The notes: generated by a model not told the origin, from the sequence alone. 53,348 bases of DNA from an uncultured Acidobacteriota bacterium (GCA_902826515.1 CADEFD010000008.1:1-53348); one strand, 5' to 3'. Positions 16,199-26,400 are shown, counted from the first letter of the stretch. Made by a program: numbers and translations.

Positions 16199-18153
16199 CG
16201 CGCGGCTCCTTCGCGGATGTAGTCGGCGTTGTGCTTCTCGTAGTTGGACGCGAAGTCGCCGTAGTAGTCGAGTGGCAGCGATCCCACTCGAACGCCCGTG
16301 GCATCCCGCTGCACGGTCACGAACCGGTGCCACTCGGGCGGGTCCATGGCCGGATAGTCGAGGCGCTGGAACATGAGCTGCTTCGAACTTGCCTTGCGGG
16401 CCAGGCACGAGTGGATGACGAGCTCCGCGTTCGTGAGCACGTTGAGGGTTTCCTGCGCGCGCAGCAGGTCGTGCGGATTCCGCGCGACGAGCCGGCTGGC
16501 TTCATTGGCGCGCAGCTCCTCGATGCCGCGCAGTCCCTCGTGCAGCAGGTCGTCGCTCTTCACCGCGCCGCAGTAATTCTGCATGACCCGCGTGATGGCT
16601 TCGGCGAGCGCCTGCCAGCTCACGCCGTGGCTGCGCTGCAGCGGCTCATAAAGGCGCGCCCGTTCGCTCGCCACCTGGGCGTCGTGCACGGCGACCTCGC
16701 CGTGCGTCGCGGCATAGAGCGCCGCCTGGCGGCCGGCGTAGTGACCGGTGGCGGCGGCGTGGCCCACGCAGTCCGACGCGAACAGGACGTCACCGGCGGC
16801 GAAGAGACCCTCGAGGTTGGTCATGAGGCGCCAGTCGTTCACCATCCCGCCGGGGATGCCGAAGAACTGACGTTCCTGCGGCAGGAACTGTCCCGAGCGC
16901 CAGCCGTCGCCGTAACTCTGCAGCACGTGCGTGGCCGGGTCGAATCCCTTGTTGTTGTATTCGGCGTAGACCGGCGTCTTCGTCTTGCCTTCGTTGCCGA
17001 CCATCATCCCCCAGATGACCTTGCGCTCCATCGGCGGCATGTCGGTGAGGTCGGCGTAGAAGGGCAGCTTGAAGCCGCGCGCCACGGCCTCCTCGACCGC
17101 CATCGTCTCGGGGCCCTGGAACTCGTAGAAGGGGAAGTCGGGTTCGCCGCCGCCCTTCATGTAGAACTTCTGGCCGGGCGAGGGGCGATAACGATCGGCG
17201 ACCTGCGGCAGCTCGCGCCCGTCGCGATCGAGCCACGGGATGCGCCGGCCGTCCGCATCCACCATCGTGCAGGCGTACCAGGTGTTGTGGTTGTTGCCGG
17301 TGGAGTAGGGCGGGAAGCTGCGCAGGCCCGACCACTCCCCGCGCAGGGACTTTTCGAGCATCGTGAACTGGCCGCCCACGCGCCACGCCATCGCATGCCC
17401 ATCCCCCGTGCACTGCGGCGGCCGGAACTCCGAGATGCCGGTGGCGCCAGGGGCGAAAAGCCACAGCCGCGTCGGCCGCGACATGCAGAACACGACCGAC
17501 TTCGCGCGGCACACCGTGAACTTGCCGGTGCGGCCGTTGATAGCGACCGCGCCCACGACGCGTCCGCCGATCTTGCCGCCTTCGGTCAGCAGTCCGGCGC
17601 CCATCGTGCGATCGATGACGTTCGCCTTCAGGATCTTGGCGCCGCGGTACATCGCCCGCTTGAACGTGGTGCCCCAGACGCGCAGGGTGAAGCGGTTCAC
17701 GTAGTCGTAGGCGAACATGAATTTCGTGGCGTCGTCGCGGAAGTCGGCGCCCGTGAACTCGTCGTCGGTGTCGCGGACCTTGGCGCCGTATTTCTCGAGG
17801 TCGAGCAGGCGGTCGTAGCCTTCGCGGGCTTCGATGTAGTGCGAGATGCCGTTGTTGTAGCCGTGGTGCATGCGCACCATCGCGTCCGCCAGCTCTTCCG
17901 GCGTGACGCGTGAACACGGATTCGTGGCCGCCATCTCCCAGTGGTCGCAGCCCGAGCCCATCGCGCCGCTCGTCATCGTGGCGGCCTTCTCCCACATGAC
18001 CACGCGGGCGCCGCGGCTGGCCGCGCCCATCGCGGCGAAGCAGCCGGAGGCGCCGCCGCCGATGACGAGCACGTCGGCATCCTGGTAGTCGGTCTTGTCG
18101 TATTCGACGGGATAGGGCCAGGGCAGCGGCCCGAGCGGAGTCTCACCAGCCAT
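16195..18153 (-). CDS. FAD-dependent oxidoreductase, AprA / fumarate reductase flavoprotein-like
   Basis: A 652-residue flavoprotein of the succinate dehydrogenase/fumarate reductase/APS reductase alpha superfamily. The FAD-binding GGGASGCFAAMGAASRGARV is at about residues 32-51, followed by MTSGAMGSGCDHWEMA. A second FAD segment, GLFAAGDVLFASDC, lies in the C-terminal half. There is no Tat or Sec signal, so it is cytosolic. The partner ferredoxin overlaps by 4 nt. The pair resembles AprAB in layout, but gene order is alpha then beta and no sulfate activation genes are nearby, so the substrate is unknown. A TAGAAT box is 6 nt before the ATG. Confidence 0.85.
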   Translation of the reverse strand: MAGETPLGPLPWPYPVEYDKTDYQDADVLVIGGGASGCFAAMGAASRGARVVMWEKAATMTSGAMGSGCDHWEMAATNPCSRVTPEELADAMVRMHHGYNNGISHYIEAREGYDRLLDLEKYGAKVRDTDDEFTGADFRDDATKFMFAYDYVNRFTLRVWGTTFKRAMYRGAKILKANVIDRTMGAGLLTEGGKIGGRVVGAVAINGRTGKFTVCRAKSVVFCMSRPTRLWLFAPGATGISEFRPPQCTGDGHAMAWRVGGQFTMLEKSLRGEWSGLRSFPPYSTGNNHNTWYACTMVDADGRRIPWLDRDGRELPQVADRYRPSPGQKFYMKGGGEPDFPFYEFQGPETMAVEEAVARGFKLPFYADLTDMPPMERKVIWGMMVGNEGKTKTPVYAEYNNKGFDPATHVLQSYGDGWRSGQFLPQERQFFGIPGGMVNDWRLMTNLEGLFAAGDVLFASDCVGHAAATGHYAGRQAALYAATHGEVAVHDAQVASERARLYEPLQRSHGVSWQALAEAITRVMQNYCGAVKSDDLLHEGLRGIEELRANEASRLVARNPHDLLRAQETLNVLTNAELVIHSCLARKASSKQLMFQRLDYPAMDPPEWHRFVTVQRDATGVRVGSLPLDYYGDFASNYEKHNADYIREGAAR

Positions 18154-18159
18154 CGCGGC

Positions 18160-18165
18160 ATTCTA
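18160..18165 (-). promoter_or_regulatory. Candidate leaderless -10 box (TAGAAT) for the flavoprotein
   Basis: TAGAAT on the minus strand ends 6 nt before the ATG at 18153, with no Shine-Dalgarno between. Confidence 0.45.
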
Positions 18166-18255
18166 TGATGGGGATGTCCCCGGCGGGGCCTCCGCACGCG
18201 CGGACGCGCGAGTGGGTCTCGTCATCCCGCACGACACACGGCACGAGGAGGTGCG

Positions 18256-18747
18256 ATGCAGTCACTCCTGGAATGGCTCCCGTATCTGGCGCTCGTCGCC
18301 ACCGTGGGCTGCGGCGTGATGGCGGGCCTCCTGTTCGCCTTCTCGAATGTGGTGATGCGGGCGCTGGCGCAGTTGCCGCCGGCGGCCGGCCTCGAAGCCA
18401 TGCAGCGCATCAATGTCGCCATCGTCAACCCGGTCTTCCTGACCTGTTTCGTTGGCACGACGCTCGTCTCGGCCATCATCGCCGCCATCACCGCGGTGGT
18501 GCCCGATCAGGGCTGGCTGTTCGGCGCGAGCCTGGCCTACCTCGTGGGGGTCTTCGGCGTGACGGTGGCGCGCAACGTGCCCCTCAACAACACCCTCGCG
18601 GCCGCGCCGGTTGCCGATGCGGCCACGCACTGGCCGGCCTACGTCGAGTCGTGGGGACGCTGGAATCACGTCCGCACGGTGGCGGCGGTGACCGCCACGG
18701 CGGCCTTTGCGATCGGACTGTTCGACTGGGGCGCCCGCTTCGGCTGA
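18256..18747 (+). CDS. DUF1772 integral membrane protein
   Basis: A 163-residue protein with four hydrophobic helices. It matches the DUF1772 (anthrone oxygenase-like) family by its first helix (VATVGCGVMAGLLFAFSNVV), the RNVPLNNTLA segment after helix 3, and SWGRWNHVRTVAAV before helix 4. It is preceded by a strong GAGGAGG ribosome site. Function in bacteria is unknown. It is transcribed divergently from the flavoprotein and followed 60 nt later by methionine aminopeptidase. Confidence 0.85.
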   Translation: MQSLLEWLPYLALVATVGCGVMAGLLFAFSNVVMRALAQLPPAAGLEAMQRINVAIVNPVFLTCFVGTTLVSAIIAAITAVVPDQGWLFGASLAYLVGVFGVTVARNVPLNNTLAAAPVADAATHWPAYVESWGRWNHVRTVAAVTATAAFAIGLFDWGARFG

Positions 18748-18807
18748 CGCCGGCAGCGGCACAGTATTGAGATCACCGACAGGCCGTGAGCCTGGAGCAC
18801 ACCGTCC

Positions 18808-19551
18808 ATGTCCATTGAATCCACGACCGATCTCGACGGCCTGCGCGACGTCGCGCGTATCACCCGCCTGACACTCGACGCGCTGGAAGCCGCCGTGCGG
18901 CCAGGCGTGACGACCGCGATGCTCGACCGCGTGGCGGCAGGGCTCATCGCGGGCGAGGGCGCGCGCTCGGCTCCGGCCATCGAATATGGCTTTCCCGGCA
19001 CGGTGCTCATCAGCGTGAACGACGAGATCGTGCACGGCATTCCCGGCCCGCGCGTGCTCGCGCCAGGGGATCTCGTGAGTCTCGACGTGACGCTCGAGAA
19101 GGCCGGGTACGTGGCGGACGCAGCCAGAAGTGTCGTCGTGGGCGAGGGGCGCCTCGTGGCGCACCGGCTCGTCGAGGCGGCGCGTGCGGCCTTCGACGCC
19201 GGCCTCGCCGTGGCTCGCGCCGGCACGAAGGTGAACGCCATCGGCCGCGCCATCGATCGAGAGGTGCGGCGGCGCGGATTCCGCGGCGTGCGCGGGCTGG
19301 CCGGCCACGGCGTGGGCCGGAAGATCCACGAGGAACCGTCGGTGCCCAACCACTACGACCCGTTGCAGCAGGACGTGCTCACCGACGGCATGGTCATCAC
19401 CATCGAGCCGATGATCTCCGCCGGTTCGGCCACGCCCGTGCAGGAGGCCGACGGCTGGACGCTCCGCACCGCGGATCGCAGCCTCGCGGCGCACTTCGAG
19501 CACACCATCGTCATCACGCGCGGGGCGCCCCTCGTGCTCACGGCGGCCTGA
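18808..19551 (+). CDS. map: Type I methionine aminopeptidase
   Basis: A 247-residue metallopeptidase that removes the initiator methionine from new proteins in the cytosol. All five metal ligands are visible: D93 (SLDVTL), D104 (VADAAR), H167 (GHGVGRKIHEEP), E200 (TIEPM) and E231 (FEHT). The catalytic H76 is in IVHGIPG and H174 is in the KIHEEP motif. The length is that of a type I enzyme without N-terminal extension. It lies away from the ribosomal protein cluster where map often sits, so it may be a second copy; that cannot be tested here. An SDR gene follows after 3 nt. Confidence 0.93.
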   Translation: MSIESTTDLDGLRDVARITRLTLDALEAAVRPGVTTAMLDRVAAGLIAGEGARSAPAIEYGFPGTVLISVNDEIVHGIPGPRVLAPGDLVSLDVTLEKAGYVADAARSVVVGEGRLVAHRLVEAARAAFDAGLAVARAGTKVNAIGRAIDREVRRRGFRGVRGLAGHGVGRKIHEEPSVPNHYDPLQQDVLTDGMVITIEPMISAGSATPVQEADGWTLRTADRSLAAHFEHTIVITRGAPLVLTAA

Positions 19552-19554
19552 GCG

Positions 19555-20301
19555 GTGGCCCGCGTCCTGCTCATCACCGGCGCCAGCCGCGGCATCGGCG
19601 CCGTCACCGCCGCCCTCGCCGCCGCACGCGGCTACCACGTGGGCGTGAACTACCGCGCGAACCGCGAGGCCGCCGAGGCGGTGGTGGCCGGCATCCGCGA
19701 GGGGGGCGGCACGGCCGTCGCCATCGCGGGCGACGTGGCCGTCGAAGCCGACGTGCTGCGGATGTTCGCGGACTGCGAGCAGGCGCTCGGCCCGCTGACC
19801 GACCTCGTGAACAACGCCGGCGTCGTGGACATGAAGGCGCGCGTGGACGAGATGTCGGCGGCGCGCCTGCAGCGGATGTTCGCCGTGAACGTCTTCGGCA
19901 CCATCCTCTGCGCGCGCGAAGCGGTGAAGCGCATGTCCACCCGACACGGCGGCATGGGCGGCGTCATCGTCAATGTCTCGTCGGTGGCCTCGCGCATCGG
20001 CTCGCCCGGCGAATACGTGGACTACGCCGCCGCCAAGGGCGCGGTGGACGTCTTCACCATCGGCCTCGCGAAGGAAGTGGCGACCGAAGGCATCCGCGTG
20101 AACGCGGTCAGGCCGGGGATCGTGCGGACGGAGATCCACGCGAGCGGCGGACAGCCGGACCGCCTGGAGCGCATCGCCCCGCTCGTGCCGATGCTGCGGC
20201 CCGGCGAACCCGACGAGATCGCCGGCGCCATCCTGTGGCTGCTGTCGCCGGAGGCCAGCTACACGAGCGGCGCGTTGCTCGACGTCTCCGGCGGCCGGTA
20301 A
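19555..20301 (+). CDS. Short-chain dehydrogenase/reductase (SDR)
   Basis: A 248-residue classical SDR. The cofactor motif TGASRGIG is at residues 8-15, NNAG at 86-89, and the catalytic triad is S143, Y157 and K161 (YAAAK). The DVSGGR C-terminus is typical. R12 in the glycine motif and the NYRANR stretch after the second strand suggest preference for NADP(H). It starts at GTG 19555, 3 nt after map, and is surely co-transcribed. The substrate is unknown; the closest general type is the glucose dehydrogenase/3-oxoacyl-ACP reductase group. Confidence 0.9.
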   Translation: MARVLLITGASRGIGAVTAALAAARGYHVGVNYRANREAAEAVVAGIREGGGTAVAIAGDVAVEADVLRMFADCEQALGPLTDLVNNAGVVDMKARVDEMSAARLQRMFAVNVFGTILCAREAVKRMSTRHGGMGGVIVNVSSVASRIGSPGEYVDYAAAKGAVDVFTIGLAKEVATEGIRVNAVRPGIVRTEIHASGGQPDRLERIAPLVPMLRPGEPDEIAGAILWLLSPEASYTSGALLDVSGGR

Positions 20302-20307
20302 TCAGAA

Positions 20308-20339
20308 GTCTGGCCCCGCCCAGAATGGGGTCTGACCCC
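20308..20339. repeat. REP-like palindromic element, degenerate copy 3
   Basis: One intact GGGGTCTGACCCC (20327-20339) and a degraded partner (GTCTGGCCCC, 20308-20317). It lies between the convergent SDR and ADOP permease genes, five nucleotides from the permease stop, and could act as a bidirectional terminator. Confidence 0.6.
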
Positions 20340-20344
20340 AGTAT

Positions 20345-22789
20345 TCATTCCGAACGGAGGGCCTGGGCCACGTCCACGCGGGCGGCACGCGAAGCGGGGA
20401 TGAGGGACGCGGCCACGGCGGCCAGGGCCAGCAGCGCGGCGGCCGCGGCCGTGGCGCCCACACCGGGCAGGCGGACCTCCGTGAGGTAGCTGCCCACCAC
20501 GCGCGTGAGCAGGAAGCCGCCGACGACGCCCACCACGATGCCGCCCGCGGCGATGACCGCGCCTTCGTTCAGCACGCCGGTGAGCAGGTGCCGCGGCGCC
20601 GACCCGATGGCCAGGCGGATGCCGAACTCGCGCGTGCGCGCGCTCACCGAGAACGCGAGCACGCCGGCCACGCCGACCACCGCGATGAGCAGGGCCACGC
20701 CCGAGAAGCCGCCGAACACGAACGCGTTCAGCCGCGCCGGCGACAACACTTCGGCGCGGATGTCGTCGAGGCTGGCGGCGCGCTCCACCGGCTGGTCGGC
20801 CGAGATGGCCTGCACGATCTTCGTGATCGGCGTGATGAGCGCGTAGGGGTCGGTCTTCGCGTGCACGAAGATCCGGCCGCCGTGCATTTCCTGCTCGAAC
20901 GGGTGGTAGACCGTCATCGTCGGCTCGGGCACGATGTTCTGGTCGTCGAGATCGGCCGCCACGCCCACGATGCGCCGCCCGTTCTTGCTCACGCCGATGA
21001 AGTCGGTGACAGGATCGGTCCACATGAGCGCGCGGTTCACGGCGTCCTGCCCGGGGAACATCCGCCGCGCCAGGCTCTCGCTCACGATGACGACCTTCTC
21101 GGCATCCTGCCGGTCGCCTTCGTTGAAGTCGCGGCCGGCCACGATCGGCACGCCCAGCGACGCGAAGAAGCCGGATGACACGGTGCGGAACTGCGCCCGC
21201 GGGTCTTCCTCGCCGTTGGCCTTGTTGTAGCCCTCCACGGTGAACTGCGCGGCGAAGAAGCCCGGATCGCGCCAGGGCACCGCCGTGCCGAGCGCCACGC
21301 GTTCCACCTCGGGCAGTTCACCGATGCGGCGCAGCACTTCGCGATAGAAGGCGTTGACCTCGGCCGGCGGCCGCGTGAACGACACGATCGGCACGTTCAC
21401 GGCGAGCACGTTGCCGCCGCGGATGCCCGTCTGCGTCCGCTGCAGCGAGATGAGGGTCGAAAGCAGCATGCCGGCGCCGGCCAGCAGCACGAATGACGCG
21501 GCGATCTGCGCCACGGCGAAGAGCCGCAGGCGGCGGTTCGTGCCCGGCGTGATGCGGATGTTGCCGGCCGAGAGGCCCGGACCGGTCGCGGCGTCGGCCG
21601 ACGGCAGCCGCGGCACGAACGCCAGGCCCACCGCGGCCACGACCGCGAGCACCGCGCCCACCCAGAGCAGTGTCGAGTCCACGGTCACTTCGGCGGCGCG
21701 GATCGAGAAGCGCGACGCGTAGCGCGCCAGCACGCTCACCATCGGCCGGGCCACCAGGATGCCGAGCACGGCGCCCGAGACGCAGAGCACCAGACTTTCG
21801 GCGAGCAGCGTGCGCCGCAGCGCCGCCGGGCTGGCGCCGAGCGCCGCCCGCACGGCCAGTTCGCCCTCGCGCCGCACCGAACGCGCGAGGATCAGGTTCG
21901 CCACGTTCGAACAGGCGACGATGAAGACGAGCGCGGAGGCCGCGAGCAGCACGAGCAGGATCGTGCGCGCCGGCGACACGATCTGATCGCGCAGCGTCAC
22001 GGCGTCGATCGTGAAGTTGGCGTTGTCCGGATAGGCCTCCTTGTGTTCGGCCATGATGGCGCCATGCGCCGCCCGCAGCTCGGCGCGCGCCGACTCGACC
22101 GTGACGCCCGGCGCCAGGCGGCCGAAGAGCTCCGTCATGCGGTGCACGCGGCCATCCACCATCGTGGCGTCGAGGTGGTGCGGACTGGTCACGACGTTCG
22201 CGATGATCTCGGTCTCGGTGGGATACGGCACCGACGGCTCGAGCACGCCGACGATGGTGGCCGAGCGATCGCTCAGGCGGATCGTGCGGCCGACGATGGC
22301 CGGATCCGACTGGAACGCCGTGGTCCAGAAGCGGTGCGTGAGCACGGCCGCGCCGGCCGCGCCGGCGCCGTCGTCGGCCGGGCCGAGCAGCCGCCCGACC
22401 ACCGGCCGGAGCCCCATCACCTCGAAGTAGGAGCCGCCCACGACACCCGCCCGCACGACGCGCGGCTCGCCGAGGCCCACCATCGTGAACTCGATGGTGG
22501 AGAAGTCGCCGAAGGCCGAAAGTGTCTTCACGCGGCCCTGCAGGTCGCGCAGCTCCGGCACCGAGAAGTTCGCGTTCTCGGCGCCGATGCCGCGCGCGCT
22601 CTGGCGGATGTAGAGCAGGGTGTCCTGGTCGCGGTTCACGAGGGGCCGGAGCAACACGCCGCGCACCACGCTGAAGATGGCGGCGTTGGCGCCGATGCCC
22701 AGCGCGAGCGTGAGCACGACGGTGACGGCGAGACCGCGGGCCCGCAGCAGCGACCGGACGGCGTGGCGAAGGTCGGCGACAAATTCCAT
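20345..22789 (-). CDS. ADOP-type ABC transporter permease
   Basis: An 814-residue MacB/FtsX-type permease with the duplicated architecture of the acidobacterial duplicated orphan permease family. The N-terminal helix is RGLAVTVVLTLALGIGANAA, followed by a periplasmic MacB-like domain, three helices near residues 270-400, a second periplasmic domain, and three C-terminal helices ending in SLIPASRAARVDVAQALRSE. The motif ANVANLILARSVRREGELAV-type segment is present in the first FtsX unit. No ATPase gene is adjacent, as expected for an orphan. The ATG at 22789 was chosen because homology begins there. The exported substrate is unknown. Confidence 0.9.
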   Translation of the reverse strand: MEFVADLRHAVRSLLRARGLAVTVVLTLALGIGANAAIFSVVRGVLLRPLVNRDQDTLLYIRQSARGIGAENANFSVPELRDLQGRVKTLSAFGDFSTIEFTMVGLGEPRVVRAGVVGGSYFEVMGLRPVVGRLLGPADDGAGAAGAAVLTHRFWTTAFQSDPAIVGRTIRLSDRSATIVGVLEPSVPYPTETEIIANVVTSPHHLDATMVDGRVHRMTELFGRLAPGVTVESARAELRAAHGAIMAEHKEAYPDNANFTIDAVTLRDQIVSPARTILLVLLAASALVFIVACSNVANLILARSVRREGELAVRAALGASPAALRRTLLAESLVLCVSGAVLGILVARPMVSVLARYASRFSIRAAEVTVDSTLLWVGAVLAVVAAVGLAFVPRLPSADAATGPGLSAGNIRITPGTNRRLRLFAVAQIAASFVLLAGAGMLLSTLISLQRTQTGIRGGNVLAVNVPIVSFTRPPAEVNAFYREVLRRIGELPEVERVALGTAVPWRDPGFFAAQFTVEGYNKANGEEDPRAQFRTVSSGFFASLGVPIVAGRDFNEGDRQDAEKVVIVSESLARRMFPGQDAVNRALMWTDPVTDFIGVSKNGRRIVGVAADLDDQNIVPEPTMTVYHPFEQEMHGGRIFVHAKTDPYALITPITKIVQAISADQPVERAASLDDIRAEVLSPARLNAFVFGGFSGVALLIAVVGVAGVLAFSVSARTREFGIRLAIGSAPRHLLTGVLNEGAVIAAGGIVVGVVGGFLLTRVVGSYLTEVRLPGVGATAAAAALLALAAVAASLIPASRAARVDVAQALRSE

Positions 22790-22901
22790 GGCGTTAGAGT
22801 CTCCGCTACTTCGTCGAACGGCGGCGACGGATTTCGACACTCCCCGGCGGCCGTCCCCACGTTTGTCCCAGTCCGCGCGTCGTCCGGCTCGACCGTCGCG
22901 G

Positions 22902-22907
22902 TAGGAT
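22902..22907 (+). promoter_or_regulatory. Candidate leaderless -10 box (TAGGAT) for the TPR gene
   Basis: TAGGAT ends 6 nt before the ATG at 22914. The AGGAT could also be read as a weak ribosome site, so the case is ambiguous. Confidence 0.4.
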
Positions 22908-22913
22908 GCAGGC

Positions 22914-23468
22914 ATGGACGCTGCCGAACAGGAACTCGGGGAACATCTGCGGCTGGCTGTCGAGACCCGCCGCGCCGGACGCCCGGAAGACGCCTGGCGG
23001 CACCTGCTCGCGGGCGAGGCCATCTGCCGGTCCACGGGGCGGCGCCGCGACCTCGTGACGGTGCTCGCCGGCATGGCGCAGCTCCACCGTGACGCGAACG
23101 ACCCGGCAAGCGCCCTGCCGCTCTTCGAAGAGGCGGTCACGCACTGCCAGCAGCTGCGCGATCCGCATCGCCTGGCGCATGCCCTGCGCCACCTCGGCGA
23201 GGTGCACCTCGAACTGCGGCACTTCGACCGTGCCCAGCAGCATCTGCGCGAGGCGCTGGACCTCTACCGCACGCAGCCCGGCACGGCGCCGCTCGATCTC
23301 GCCAATGCCGTGCGGCCGCTCGCCAGTTGCCTGGAGCGTCAGGGCGCCGAGGACGAGGCGCGCGCCTGCTGGTCCGAAGCGCGCGAACTCTATGCCGCGC
23401 TCGGCCTCGACGCCGGCGTGGCCGAATGTGCGGCGGGCGTGGCGCGCCTGGCGCCACGCCCGTCCTGA
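22914..23468 (+). CDS. Tetratricopeptide repeat protein (cytosolic)
   Basis: A 184-residue helical protein with no signal peptide. Three to four TPR units are visible: LVTVLAGMAQLHRDANDPAS, LAHALRHLGEVHLELRHFDR and LANAVRPLASCLERQGAEDE, each followed by a second helix (ALPLFEEAVTHCQ, AQQHLREALDLYR, ARACWSEARELYA). It likely acts as a protein-protein adaptor, and the partner is unknown. It is divergent from the ADOP permease with 124 nt between them, and convergent with the giant Asp-box protein at a distance of 10 nt. Confidence 0.8.
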   Translation: MDAAEQELGEHLRLAVETRRAGRPEDAWRHLLAGEAICRSTGRRRDLVTVLAGMAQLHRDANDPASALPLFEEAVTHCQQLRDPHRLAHALRHLGEVHLELRHFDRAQQHLREALDLYRTQPGTAPLDLANAVRPLASCLERQGAEDEARACWSEARELYAALGLDAGVAECAAGVARLAPRPS

Positions 23469-23478
23469 GAGACGCGCG

Positions 23479-26400
23479 CTACGGCCGCACGCGCGGGAAC
23501 ACTTCGTAGTGCACCCGCGGCACGAGGGTGCCGAGCGGGTTCACCGGGTTGGACCAGTCCGCCGGCGACGGCCAGCGGCCGATCCGCAGGCCCAGCGTGA
23601 CCGTGCCGACGTTCGAGCCGACGAAGCTCTCGTTGACGTCCACCTGCAGCCAGCCCACGAGCCACGGCGCCAGCTGCCGCGACACCCGGGCGGCCCCGCC
23701 GCCGGTGTTGCTCGCCCCCGGGGCGTGCCGGTTGAGCAGCGCGATGTTCGCATCGAGCCACCATGTGCCCGGCACCAGGTCGAGCTGCAGGTGGGCGCCG
23801 AGCGTGTCCACCGAATGCGCGAGCTGTTCGGTCACGACGACCGGCTGCACGCCGGCCACCGGCGGGCCCACGGTTTCTACCGCGCCCACGACGTCGCGGC
23901 TCTTGAGGCCTTTCGACCCGAAGAGGCCGAACCGCACCGTGGAGAGCAGCCGATCGATGCTGGCCGCGGCTTCGGTGAGCGTGCCGGTGTCCGGCACGCT
24001 GCCGAGCGCCGCACTCTTCACGCTCGTGCCGAGCCCGGCCTGCCAGGTGCCGCGCCGGTAGAGCAGCGTCGCATCCACCTGCCCTTCGTGCCGGCCCGGA
24101 TACCAGAGGTACTCGCCCTGGGTCTGGACGGCGAAGGTGCGCGCCGGCCCGAACGACTTCAGCAGCCGTCCGGCGGCGGTCACGGTGTAGTTGCCCGTGC
24201 GTCCGGCGCCCCACGTGGGTCCGATCTGGCTCTCGAGCGACGTGAAGAGCGGCGGCGAACACACGTACGGCTCGGGCACCGTCGCCGTGAGATTGACGAC
24301 TTTGTTCGGCGCTGCCGGATCGTTCGTGGCGAAAGTGACCGTCGCGGCCTTCGCGCCGGCGCTCGCCGCCTCGAAGCGGATCGGCACCTGGATGTTGGCG
24401 CCGGGGGCCACGCTGAGCGGCAGCGCGAGCACCGACGGCACCTGGAACTCCGGCGACGACGAGGTGACGTTCGAGACGAGCAGCGGGCAGCTGCCGCGGT
24501 TGTCGATCGTCACCATCAGGTCGCGGAAGCCCTTCGGGCCCGGACACACCTCCCCGAAGCTGCCGCTGTCGGCCACCATCGTGACCGCCGTGGCCTGCCC
24601 CACCGTGGCCGAGGCCGGCACGGCGAGCGTGGGCACGTTCGGGTCGTTGCTCGTGATCGTGAACGTGGTGTTGCGGACACCGGTGCCGGTGGGCGAGAAG
24701 GCCACTTCGATCGGGAAGCAGAAGTCGTGGCTCACCGTAACCGGGAAGCCGCCGGACGGTGTCGTGACGACGAACTCCGGGTTCGACGACGCCACGCTGC
24801 TCACGACGAGGTTGCCGAGGCTCGTGTTGCAGACGTTGAGCGTGGCGGTCTGCCGCGTGCCTACGCAGGCGGGCAGGAACGAGGGCGGCGACGGCACCTG
24901 GATCTCCGGCATCGCCACCTTCTTGAAGGTGAGCCGCCAGGCGCCGCGTCCGCGTGTGCCCAGGTAGAGATTGATGTCGCCGGCCGGCGGGTCGTGATCG
25001 AAGTGGGCGTAGTAAGGGCGCGGGATGTGCGGCGTGCCCGAGACGCCCGGGGTGAACGGATCGGTCACGAGCTGCCAGCGCGTGCCGCCGTTCGTGCTGA
25101 TGAAGACGCCGGCGTCCGCGCTGCCCGCCACCAGGATGTCGGCATCGAGCGGATCGAAGGCGACGAGCGTGGGCTGCGGGTAGCCGTTGCGGCGCGCGAA
25201 CGCGCGCGGGCCGGAGATCGTGTCGTACTTGAACACGCCGTTCCCGGTCATCACCGTGTCGAGCGCCGGCAGCGCGTTCCATACCGCGCCGCCGTTGGTC
25301 GTGAGGAACATGCGTGTGGCCACGCCGATGCCCACGCGCGAGGCGATGATCCGCTGCGGGTTGTTCGGATCGACGGCGAACACGCCGAACGTGCCGCCGC
25401 CGGGCGGAGGCGGCACCTCCTGCCAGGCGCCGGCGGCGCCGGCGCCGGTGTGGCTGAACACGCGCCCGCCGCGGTCGCCGTCGCAGCCGCCCGACTTGGC
25501 GAAGAACACCGGCGTGCCGCCGGCCGCCGCGATCTGGATGCCGCAGGCGTCCGCGGGCGGCCCGGTGCCCACGGGTGTCCATGCGGGCAGCCCCGCCCCG
25601 GTCGCGCCGATGTCGAAGGTGACGAAGACCCCGGTTGTCGTGGCGACGAGGTAGTCGTCGGGGCCGAACGTGAGGATGCCTTCGAGCTGCTGGAAACTCT
25701 TCAGGTTGCCCGGCGGGTAGTTGCCGATCTGCGGCGAGGCGCCCGTGAGGCCGGGACCGCTCAGGAACATCAGCGTGGCCCGCCCGGGCGAGAAGCAGCA
25801 CACCGTCGTGACGCCGCGCGCGGCGTCGCCGTTGGCGTCGAAGCCGTCGCAGCAGCGTTCGTTGTTCCAGGTCACGGCGGCGGCGCCGCCGTTGGTCGCA
25901 CCGAACGTGCCGTTGTCCTGGTTGCCGAAGTAGAGATGTTCGGTGGCGGCTCCGGGGCGCGACACGCCGGCGAAGGTGTAGTTCCAGAGGGCGTGCGGCG
26001 TGACGGTCGGTTGCGCCCAGGCGGGCGTATGGCAGGCCGGGCTCGCGCCGAGCGTGTTGCGATAGACGCCGCCGTCCGAGGCAAAGAGCACCGGACATGC
26101 GTCCGACGCGACGTTCGGGGCAAACGCGATGTCGCCCGAGTCGTCGTGCGCGCCCGCGGTGCGCGTGAACGGACCGGCCCACCCTCCCGAGGCGTTGCAG
26201 CGCTGCGCGCCGCCCTGCGCCGGTGCGGCGGGCGTGGTGCAGGTGCCGCGGTGCAGGCGCACGTCGCCGAACCACAGGTCGTACGTGTTGCCGGCGCGCT
26301 GGTTCGTCGCGACGAACGGAATGCGTCCCTGCGCCGACGGGTTGGCATAGGTGCCGGGCCACGACTGTCCGGCATCGTCACTTTCGAAGATCGACGTGCC

